Assembly (NCBI RefSeq): GCF_000263735.1
Contig: NC_017946.1
Span: forward strand, 1,405,348-1,469,347
From: Pyrococcus sp. ST04
GTDB lineage: Archaea > Methanobacteriota_B > Thermococci > Thermococcales > Thermococcaceae
Length of the DNA: 64,000 bases
Direction: 5' to 3'
The position numbers and the translations under genes were made by a program. The notes under the pieces were generated by a model. It saw only the letters and a program-made list of their open reading frames with translations, was not told the origin of the DNA and searched no databases. Of this stretch, positions 58,564 through 64,000 are shown piece by piece; the stretch's first letter is position 1; each line of letters begins with the position of its first letter.

Positions 58564-59121
58564 ATGACAATTGAAATTTTTCTTGATAAGGAAAAAGCAG
58601 AGAGGATAAAGAGAATCAGACCAACTAAAGATGAGTATTTTATGTTAATTGCAAAGCTTGTTTCTCTTAGGGCAACGTGCCCAAGGCTTAGGGTTGGCGC
58701 AGTTGCCGTGAAGGATGGATACATCCTCGCAACGGGATATAATGGAGCCCCAAGAAACATGGATCACTGTATAGATGTAGGATGCATCCTCGTTGATGGT
58801 CACTGCCACAGGGCTGTCCATGCGGAGCAAAACGTAATCGCGATGGCCGCAAGAAAGGGAATTAGTCTAGAAGGGGCAACACTCTATGTCACCCACTTCC
58901 CCTGCGACACCTGCTTTAAACTACTTATAAATGCGGGGATAAAAGAGATCGTCTATGAGGAGATGTATCCAAATGAAGTTACTGAAATGCTACTCAAAGA
59001 AGCACAGGAAAAGGGAATTATAAAAATAAGACAGTTCAAACTGTCGAAAGAAAGAGTTAGGCAATTTCTCGAGGAGTTATTCCCCGAGTTCTGTGGAAAA
59101 GGGTGTGGAGAAGAAGACTAG
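58564..59121 (+). CDS. Deoxycytidylate deaminase family protein
   Basis: This 185-residue zinc deaminase has HAEQN (His-Ala-Glu, proton shuttle) and PCDTCFK (PCxxC) as zinc ligands, with RVGAVAVKDGYILATGYNG upstream (split). It most resembles ComEB/dCMP deaminases making dUMP for thymidylate synthesis. A C-terminal extension ends FCGKGCGEED with two more cysteines. ATG 58564 follows AAGGGGAG. The stop overlaps convergent uppS by 4 bp. Confidence 0.9.
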   Translation: MTIEIFLDKEKAERIKRIRPTKDEYFMLIAKLVSLRATCPRLRVGAVAVKDGYILATGYNGAPRNMDHCIDVGCILVDGHCHRAVHAEQNVIAMAARKGISLEGATLYVTHFPCDTCFKLLINAGIKEIVYEEMYPNEVTEMLLKEAQEKGIIKIRQFKLSKERVRQFLEELFPEFCGKGCGEED

Positions 59122-59912
59122 CGCCCAAACCTCCTCTCCCTTTTCTGATACTCTCTTATTATCCTGAGGAAGTCTATCTTCCTGAATTCTGGAAAGTAGA
59201 CGTCAACAAAGAACAGCTCGCTATACGCTATTTGATATAAGAGGAAGTTGCTTATCCTAACTTCTCCCCCAGTCCTTATAACAATGTCAGGATCGGGCAT
59301 ATTCGGAACATATAGGTATTTCCTAAGCAACTCTTCATCTATGTCCTCAACCCTAAGCTTACCTTCCATAACGTCTCTAACGATATCCTTAACTGCATCA
59401 ACTATCTCACTCCTCCCTCCATATGCCAAAGCTATGTTTAAGACATAATTGTTGTACTTCCTCGTAACTCTTTCAGCCTCCTCAGCGGCTTCCCTAACAT
59501 TCTTAGGAAGAAGATCTTTCCTTCCAATAACGTTAACCCTGATTCCATACTCGTGAACCCTTTTATCCTTTACAAGCTCCCTAAATTTCTCCTCAAACAG
59601 TTGCATTAACCTAGAAACTTCCTCTTTAGATCTCTTAAAATTCTCAGTTGAAAAGGCATAAACAGTCAATATGCGTATGCCAAGCTCATGACACCATTCA
59701 ACAATTTCCTCAAGCTTTTTTGAACCAAAAAGATGTCCATACCAAGGAGGTTTTTCCTGTTTTCTTGCCCATCTCCGATTTCCGTCCATGATAATAGCTA
59801 CATGCTTGGGCAAATTACCAGATTTCACTTTCTCAAATAAATACTTCTCGTAAAGATCATAAGCAGGCTTGAAAAGAATGTGAGGAATGTGAGAAATAAT
59901 CCTGTAGATCAT
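59118..59912 (-). CDS. uppS: Z-type polyprenyl diphosphate synthase
   Basis: This 264-residue cis-prenyltransferase has AIIMDGNRRWARK (catalytic Asp and pyrophosphate loop), YAFSTENFKRS and GGEVRISNFLLYQIAYSELFF (in part). It makes the long polyprenyl chain of dolichol-like glycan carriers, which suits the glycosyltransferase 3 kb away. It overlaps the upstream hexapeptide protein gene by 4 bp. Confidence 0.95.
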   Translation of the reverse strand: MIYRIISHIPHILFKPAYDLYEKYLFEKVKSGNLPKHVAIIMDGNRRWARKQEKPPWYGHLFGSKKLEEIVEWCHELGIRILTVYAFSTENFKRSKEEVSRLMQLFEEKFRELVKDKRVHEYGIRVNVIGRKDLLPKNVREAAEEAERVTRKYNNYVLNIALAYGGRSEIVDAVKDIVRDVMEGKLRVEDIDEELLRKYLYVPNMPDPDIVIRTGGEVRISNFLLYQIAYSELFFVDVYFPEFRKIDFLRIIREYQKRERRFGR

Positions 59913-60430
59913 ATTTTCTTTCTCCCCTTCAAATGTTTTTCAGCCAGCTCTACATATATCTCAGCATTTTTCTTCGTCCACTCAATCTCTTCCTCCGTGA
60001 GTTGCCTGACCACCTTTCCTGGAACTCCAATAACGAGGCTATAATCCGGGATCTCCTTGTTTGGAGGAACCAATGCACCAGCTCCAATTATAACGTGATC
60101 CCCTATCTTAGCACCATCCAAAATTACTGCCCCCATTCCTATTATTACATAGTTGCCAACCTTCGCACCATGAACAACGGCATTGTGACCTATTGTAACA
60201 TACTCCCCGATCTCCGTCGGCAAGCCATGGGAAGTGTGAATACTGACATTGTCCTGAACGTTAGAATATCTGCCCACATAAATCTGCTCTATGTCTCCCC
60301 TCAGAACTGCAGAAGGCCAGACACTTGTCTTTTTTTCTAGCACAACATCTCCTATTACAACGGCGCTTTCATCTATGAAAGCCGTTGGATGTATTTTAGG
60401 CTTCCTACCATTAAGCTCGTACACCACCAT
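59909..60430 (-). CDS. Gamma-class carbonic anhydrase-like hexapeptide protein
   Basis: This 173-residue left-handed beta-helix protein has repeated [LIV]GxxxxI hexapeptides (VIGDVVLEKKTSVWPSAVLRG, in part). His residues in SIHTSHG and GHNAVVHG fit the three zinc ligands of gamma carbonic anhydrases. The P. horikoshii orthologue was first labelled ferripyochelin-binding protein and binds metal and bicarbonate, as I recall. It precedes and overlaps uppS. ATG 60430 follows GGGGAGAG. Confidence 0.9.
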   Translation of the reverse strand: MVVYELNGRKPKIHPTAFIDESAVVIGDVVLEKKTSVWPSAVLRGDIEQIYVGRYSNVQDNVSIHTSHGLPTEIGEYVTIGHNAVVHGAKVGNYVIIGMGAVILDGAKIGDHVIIGAGALVPPNKEIPDYSLVIGVPGKVVRQLTEEEIEWTKKNAEIYVELAEKHLKGRKKI

Positions 60431-60461
60431 TTTCTCTCCCCAAAATTAGCTATAGCACACA

Positions 60462-60469
60462 CTTTTAAG
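60462..60469. promoter_or_regulatory. Symmetric TATA box serving the hexapeptide gene and guide sRNA 3
   Basis: CTTTTAAG is its own reverse complement. Rightward it predicts a start at about 60491, exactly the 5' end of the C/D RNA; leftward, about 60441, 11 nt before ATG 60430. Confidence 0.45.
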
Positions 60470-60490
60470 ATTTAACTATGAAAATATGAA

Positions 60491-60548
60491 AGGCGATGAA
60501 GAAAATTTCGCTAGCTGATAGATGATGAGTACCCTCGCAACCGAGCCT
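60491..60548 (+). ncRNA. Box C/D guide sRNA candidate 3 (23S rRNA target)
   Basis: Terminal stem AGGC/GCCT encloses box C GATGAAG (60495-60501), guide AAAATTTCGCTAG, box D' CTGA (60515-60518), box C' GATGATGA (60521-60528), guide GTACCCTCGCAA and a degenerate box D, CCGA (60541-60544). The D' guide can pair over ten bases with UAGCGAAAUU, the near-universal 23S rRNA strand following helix 69; by the N+5 rule the target is the C of UAGC (C1934 in E. coli numbering as I count it). It has its own promoter, and its 3' end overlaps the lrpA stop on the other strand. Confidence 0.8.
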
Positions 60549-60972
60549 ATTTAAGCCTCTCCAAGATTATCGCTGGGCAAACCTTTGTTACCCCATCTAT
60601 TTTGCCTATTTTGTTGGAAATTATGTCCGCAAGATCTTCCCCGTCCTTTGCCCAGATAACGGCCATTATCATGTGATCTCCACTAGAAAGATAAAGCTCC
60701 CTAACAAACTCAAACTCCTTTAACTTTTCAGCTACTTCAAAGAGCTTCTCCGGCCTCGTATCCACTCCCGTAATAGTCACCAGCGAATAGCCAAGCTTTT
60801 TGGGATTTAGCTTTATTGTATAGCCCTCAATTATTCCCTTCTCTTCAAGCGCCCTTACCCTTTTTCTCACTGCTGTCTCGCTGATTCCTAGCCTCTTCGC
60901 GATTTCCGTGAAGGGGGTTCTCGCGTCTTTCACGAGCATGTCGAGTATAATCTTATCCCTTTCATCTATCAT
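60547..60972 (-). CDS. lrpA: Lrp-family regulator LrpA
   Basis: This 141-residue protein is the orthologue of P. furiosus LrpA ([18 protein letters not shown] start). The HTH is [21 protein letters not shown] (in part) and the RAM effector domain follows. P. furiosus LrpA represses its own promoter by blocking polymerase recruitment. ATG 60972 is used (GGTGG 8 nt upstream); a frame to 60984 is open. It lies near gdhA as in P. furiosus, here with a CRISPR array between. Confidence 0.95.
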   Translation of the reverse strand: MIDERDKIILDMLVKDARTPFTEIAKRLGISETAVRKRVRALEEKGIIEGYTIKLNPKKLGYSLVTITGVDTRPEKLFEVAEKLKEFEFVRELYLSSGDHMIMAVIWAKDGEDLADIISNKIGKIDGVTKVCPAIILERLK

Positions 60973-61000
60973 TTTTCGAACCACCTTAGTATAAATTCAG

Positions 61001-61025
61001 AACCAAAGTATATAAAGTATTGGTT
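61001..61025 (-). promoter_or_regulatory. lrpA promoter embedded in an inverted repeat
   Basis: Leftward TATA box CTTTATATAC (61017-61008) lies inside the inverted repeat AACCAA-N13-TTGGTT (61001-61006 and 61020-61025). The predicted start is about 60987. A dimeric repressor bound here would cover the TATA box. Confidence 0.55.
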
Positions 61026-61144
61026 TTTAAACTTTGCTATAATTACAGAATTAGGTAAATTGTATCATCGAAATTCCGAAATATACTTTGTTTTCCGTAC
61101 CATTCTCACAGCTATTTAATTCTTTCAAAACTATCTAAAAATTA
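61026..61144. other. AT-rich interval between the lrpA promoter and the CRISPR trailer end
   Basis: No ORF. At 61112-61131 the sequence CTATTTAATTCTTTCAAAAC matches 16 of 20 bases of the repeat core and may be a decayed trailer repeat, although its spacing to the next repeat (13 bp) is too short for an intact spacer. Confidence 0.35.
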
Positions 61145-61683
61145 AAGCGAATACTATTTAGTTCTTCGGAAACCTAGCAAGAAGGGTAGAAAAAGAGCTA
61201 GAAGCAGACATAATAAAACTCTTTCCATACTATTTAGTTCTTATTTAGTTCTTCGGAAACAGTAGGGCCAATGAAAGGGCTCATAAACGCTAAATTTCTT
61301 TCCATACTACTAAGTTCTTCGGAAACAGTGGCCTTGCAGAGAATACTCAGAATAGAGATAGTTACCGAGGACTTTCCATACTATTTAGTTCTTCGGAAAC
61401 AAGAAGTATTATAGAGCGTTGAGGAATGGTAAGCAGGTTTTGTGCTTTCCATACTATTTAGTTCTTCGGAAACACGAAAACACCCCATTGGGAGGCGTTA
61501 CGTTTCTTTGACGGTGATCTTTCCATACTATTTAGTTCTTCGGAAACTTGTGTCGTCATGGAGATACTCTTTTACATATAAGTTTTCGGCTTTCCATACT
61601 ATTTAGTTCTTCGGAAACCGGCTCCTGACGTCTTTATTTTTTTGCACCCTCTTACTTTCCATACTATTTAGTTCTTCGGAAAC
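61145..61683 (-). CRISPR. CRISPR array, 8 repeats and 7 spacers, transcribed leftward
   Basis: The 29-nt repeat reads, on the transcribed minus strand, GTTTCCGAAGAACTAAATAG followed by TATGGAAAG. Copies are at 61145-61173 (first 6 bases of the plus-strand unit lost), 61221-61260 (40 nt), 61298-61326 (2 substitutions), 61372-61400, 61445-61473, 61519-61547, 61590-61618 and 61655-61683 (the last five identical). Spacers are 47, 37, 45, 44, 45, 42 and 36 nt. Divergent copies at the low-coordinate end mark the old trailer end, so the leader is at 61684 upward. The 3' end ATGGAAAG would be the crRNA 5' tag. No cas gene is in the window. Confidence 0.97.
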
Positions 61684-62323
61684 TTTGGGTTTTTTGGTTG
61701 TTTTCCTTCATTACTCCCCCCTCCAAGCTTAAATAATTTACCCCTTCAGGAAACCCGTGTTACTGCACTCCCTTTATAAACCCAACCCTAAAATGAAGAA
61801 CCCACGAAAACTCTCTCACTAACGAGTGGAGGATTGTGAATAGTTAAAACGAGAATTCAAGAAATCGAAGCATGTTGAAAATGAAAAAATTACCTAAAAC
61901 CAAGAGAATTCAAAAACAATGCCCAATTAAACCTCCTAGACTATCCAATTTTGGGGTCTCCCGCTTTCACTCCCTAATTAGACTTATGAGGGTTCCCAGT
62001 TTTCAAATGTATTCAATTGGCGGGAAATTACCACTGGTGGGGTAATCTGAAAACTAAATCAGTTTTTATGGTCTTATTCTTGTTTTACTCTATTATCATT
62101 GCTTATTTTTTGAATCTTGACCCCGAGCAGTGCTTCAATCCTCGAGCACTCAATGCATTAACCCTAACTCTACAAATGAAAAAACCAGCATAACACAAAA
62201 TAACACCAAACAAACAAAAAAAATAACACTAATCACCCGATTTTTCAATACTCTTTACCTTATAAGGATGGTATAGAAGAGGGAATTCATACAGAATAAA
62301 GCAGAAAGGAAGAGGCAAGAAAA
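61684..62323 (-). other. CRISPR leader and gdhA downstream region
   Basis: This 640-bp stretch without genes is AT-rich. Nearest the array is a T/G-rich run (61684-61712). A leftward TATA box TTTATAAAGG (61780-61771, preceded by GGGTTGGG) predicts precursor-crRNA starting near 61750, about 67 nt before the first repeat. The half nearer gdhA (62150-62323) holds A-rich runs and the gdhA 3' flank; read leftward, the first bases after the gdhA stop include T-rich runs able to act as an archaeal terminator. No ORF of 60 codons is present. Confidence 0.6.
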
Positions 62324-63586
62324 TCAGTGCTTAACCCATCCACGGTCAAGCATTGCCTGGTAAACTCTCTGGACTGCAACTACGTATGCTGCATCTCTCA
62401 TGTGGATGTTCTTCTCCTTCGCGGTGTTGTAGACATCGTAGAATGCCTTGGTCATCTTCTTGTCAAGCTTCTCTCTAACCTCCTCAAGCGTCCAGTAGTA
62501 GCCTGTTATGTTCTGCACCCACTCGAAGTAGCTGACTGTGACACCACCAGCATTACAGAGGAAGTCTGGTATCTGCAGAATTCCCTTCTCGAAGAGGATC
62601 TCATCTGCCTCTGGTGTGACTGGTCCGTTAGCAACTTCGGCAACGATCTTGGCCTTTATGTTGTCGGCGTTCTTCTTGGTTATTACTTCCTCGATTGCGG
62701 CTGGTGCGAGAACATCTACTTCAAGCTCAAGGAGCTCCTCGTTGGTTATGTTTGTTGCTCCTGGGAAGTCCTTAACGCTACCGTGTTCTTGCTTCCACTT
62801 GAGAACCTCGTCAGCGTTGAGTCCATCTGGGTTGTAAATTCCACCCTTGCTGTCGCTCACTGCAACGACCTTCATTCCATAGTCCTCGCTCATTATCTTC
62901 GCTAGGTAGTAACCTGCATTACCGTAACCCTGGATTGCGATGGTCTTGCCCTTGAGGTCACCCCATCCTAGAACCTTTGCAGCCTCCCTTATTGTATAGG
63001 AGGCACCTCTTGCGGTAGCCTCGTTCCTTCCAAGTGATCCTCCAATGCTTAATGGCTTTCCGGTAATTATTCCAAAGGCTGGTGTCTTTCTTCTGCTTAT
63101 TGCCTCGTACTCGTCCATCATCCAAGCCATTATCTGTGGGTTGGTGTAAACGTCAGGTGCTGGGATGTCCTCATATGGGCTTATGACATCATAAATAGCC
63201 CTTATGTAACCTCTCGCAAGCCTCTCCTTCTCCCTGTCGGAGAGCTTCTTTGGATCTACGATAATTCCACCCTTACCTCCACCGTATGGGAGATCCATAA
63301 CAGCAGTCTTCCATGTCATCCAAGCTGCGAGAGCCTTAACGGTGCTAAGGGTCTCCTCTGGGTGCCATCTAATTCCACCCTTAGTTGGACCTCTAGCCCA
63401 GTTGTACTGAACTCTGAATCCGGTAAATACTTTAACAGTTCCATCATCCATCTCAACAGGAATCGTAACCTCAACAATCCTCTGAGGTCTCTTGAGGAAT
63501 TCAAGGGCTTCCTCACTTATCTTCATGTATTGGGCAGCTCTCTCAAGCTGCTTAACGGCAATCTCAAATGGGTCTTGCTCAACCAT
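62324..63586 (-). CDS. gdhA: Glutamate dehydrogenase
   Basis: This 420-residue hexameric enzyme interconverts glutamate and 2-oxoglutarate plus ammonia; it is one of the most abundant proteins in Pyrococcus. It contains the catalytic-lysine region [13 protein letters not shown], the NAD(P)-binding [12 protein letters not shown] and the C-terminal [13 protein letters not shown]. From memory it is almost identical to the P. furiosus enzyme. ATG 63586 follows GAGGTGATGAAC; three codons of longer frame are rejected. Few variations from neighbours' base use, but it shows strong codon bias. Confidence 0.99.
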   Translation of the reverse strand: MVEQDPFEIAVKQLERAAQYMKISEEALEFLKRPQRIVEVTIPVEMDDGTVKVFTGFRVQYNWARGPTKGGIRWHPEETLSTVKALAAWMTWKTAVMDLPYGGGKGGIIVDPKKLSDREKERLARGYIRAIYDVISPYEDIPAPDVYTNPQIMAWMMDEYEAISRRKTPAFGIITGKPLSIGGSLGRNEATARGASYTIREAAKVLGWGDLKGKTIAIQGYGNAGYYLAKIMSEDYGMKVVAVSDSKGGIYNPDGLNADEVLKWKQEHGSVKDFPGATNITNEELLELEVDVLAPAAIEEVITKKNADNIKAKIVAEVANGPVTPEADEILFEKGILQIPDFLCNAGGVTVSYFEWVQNITGYYWTLEEVREKLDKKMTKAFYDVYNTAKEKNIHMRDAAYVVAVQRVYQAMLDRGWVKH

Positions 63587-63634
63587 GTTCATCACCTCAA
63601 TTTAGTCGATTGGCGATACAAATTTGGACAATAA

Positions 63635-63652
63635 GCTATATAAAACTTTCGG
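63635..63652 (-). promoter_or_regulatory. gdhA promoter
   Basis: Read leftward, BRE CCGAAAG (63652-63646) is followed by TTTTATATAGC (63645-63635), a near-ideal Thermococcales core promoter like the P. furiosus gdh promoter. The predicted start is near 63612, with a short leader. Confidence 0.75.
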
Positions 63653-63680
63653 TAAATAAGGGTGGAAATCCTTTTGTTTA

Positions 63681-63717
63681 TTGAGTTCTCAATTTAGAAA
63701 TTCAATTCGATTGAATT
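63681..63717. promoter_or_regulatory. Two inverted repeats upstream of gdhA
   Basis: TTGAG-TT-CTCAA (63681-63692) and AATTCAAT-TCG-ATTGAATT (63699-63717) are perfect inverted repeats 6 bp apart, about 30-70 bp upstream of the gdhA BRE. They are suited to an activator or Lrp-type oligomer. Confidence 0.4.
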
Positions 63718-63850
63718 GCAAAACTATAGCAAATATTTTGGCAAAAGGAGGTTGTATTTATCGAATTTTACATACACCAATGCACAAAGGAGGACTTTAA
63801 TGCCCGTAAATTTATAGCCATAAAATTTTGGAATGATAAAAGATAAAATA
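63718..63850. other. Noncoding interval upstream of gdhA
   Basis: No gene found. On the plus strand AAAGGAGGACTTTAATG (63766-63782) begins a five-codon open frame ending TAG; I regard it as chance. AT-rich. Confidence 0.4.
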
Positions 63851-63907
63851 CCCTCAGCGGGAAGTCGGTCATCATCAAATCAGCTCACTCCAGTTCCAAT
63901 CATCGGG
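63851..63907 (-). ncRNA. Box C/D guide sRNA candidate 2
   Basis: On the minus strand a CCC/GGG terminal stem encloses box C GATGATT (63904-63898), a 14-nt guide GGAACTGGAGTGAG, box D' CTGA (63883-63880), box C' GATGATGA (63876-63869), an 11-nt guide CCGACTTCCCG and box D CTGA (63857-63854). Arrangement and length (57 nt) fit Thermococcales C/D RNAs. By the N+5 rule the D guide points at an A and the D' guide at a C; targets are not identified. The stop codon of the upstream gene lies within box C. Confidence 0.82.
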
Positions 63908-64000
63908 GCTTCTTTTTCCTTTCAATCCTCTCTTTTCTACTTTCAAGCCTTGCTCTCTTTTGAGCCTCGACCTCCTCTTTGAAGGCCCATTTGAGGAGTG
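63900..64000 (-). CDS. 3' end of a protein gene of unknown function (5' end outside window)
   Basis: An open leftward frame enters from the right edge and stops at TGA 63902-63900. The visible 32 residues begin LLKWAFKEEVEAQKR and end with a highly basic tail (RKERIERKKKPR), typical of an RNA- or ribosome-associated protein C-terminus, but no family can be named. Its stop codon is part of box C of guide RNA candidate 2, which would be co-transcribed with it. Confidence 0.7.
   Translation of the reverse strand, partial: LLKWAFKEEVEAQKRARLESRKERIERKKKPR

Noticed and set aside
63766-63797. GGAGG followed by ATG and a five-codon frame on the plus strand.
   Set aside because: Too short to support as a gene and no promoter found; probably chance.

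Overview
The window is hyperthermophilic archaeal chromosome, almost certainly a Pyrococcus (Thermococcales). The evidence is the euryarchaeal gene content (unsplit rpoB with rpoH-rpoB-rpoA1-rpoA2, exosome, DNA topoisomerase VI, archaeal proteasome, MinD-type HypB, ADP-forming acetyl-CoA synthetase), near-identity from memory of several proteins to P. horikoshii/P. furiosus proteins (TET2 aminopeptidase, FL11, LrpA, Gdh), archaeal TATA/BRE promoters, and a CRISPR repeat of the kind I remember from P. horikoshii and P. abyssi rather than P. furiosus. No intein, insertion sequence, rRNA or prophage was seen. Nearly all the sequence is coding and genes often overlap by 4-40 bp.

Layout. 1-6.6 kb: the end of pyrD, ACD-I alpha subunit, L37e/LSm, the FL11-type feast/famine regulator, and two tandem HEAT-like paralogues, closed by NAC. 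6.6-11 kb: tRNA-Leu, a small conserved protein, TET2 aminopeptidase, then an operon of a P-loop-less AAA+-like protein with RtcA and a phosphodiesterase. 11-14 kb: an ABC-2 exporter with an XRE regulator and a DUF2178 membrane protein. 14.1-19.6 kb: EndoQ repair nuclease, a lipoprotein, archease with its tRNA m5C methyltransferase, TruD and Pth2. 19.6-29 kb: the transcription/translation operon rpoH-rpoB-rpoA1-rpoA2-L30e-nusA-S12-S7. 29-30.1 kb: three tRNA genes (Thr-GGT, Pro-TGG, Thr-TGT). 30.1-34.1 kb: the proteasome-exosome superoperon psmA-SBDS-rrp4-rrp41-rrp42. 34.2-37.6 kb: an ACT-domain regulator and a TldD/TldE protease pair. 37.6-44.5 kb: a long leftward cluster eIF1A-rio1-dim2-top6B-top6A followed by three little-known genes. 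44.8-60.5 kb: SppA-like protease, AI-2E-family permease, HypE-like protein, DUF89, SFM1-like SPOUT enzyme, PfkB kinase, NUDIX, hypA/hypB, DppA, TrpB2, aRF1, a GT2/DUF2304 pair, a BlaI-like repressor with an M48 protease, dCMP deaminase, Z-prenyl diphosphate synthase and a gamma-carbonic-anhydrase-like protein. 60.5-64 kb: lrpA, a small CRISPR array with its leader, gdhA, and the 3' end of another gene.

How it works together. The window is mostly RNA-centred housekeeping: RNA polymerase, ribosomal proteins, tRNA and rRNA modification, RNA-end repair, exosome, ribosome assembly (SBDS, Dim2, Rio1), translation initiation and termination. It also carries central nitrogen and energy metabolism (Gdh, ACD) with two Lrp-family regulators. 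Three box C/D guide RNA candidates not evident from ORF calling are reported: 50592-50652 (+), 60491-60548 (+) and 63851-63907 (-). One has a guide matching the conserved 23S segment after helix 69. Other items for follow-up are a CRISPR repeat with an internal 11-bp duplication, a P-loop-less AAA+-like protein coupled to RtcA, tandem HEAT paralogues, a DUF530-like gene abutting topoisomerase VI, and several inverted-repeat operator candidates at promoters.
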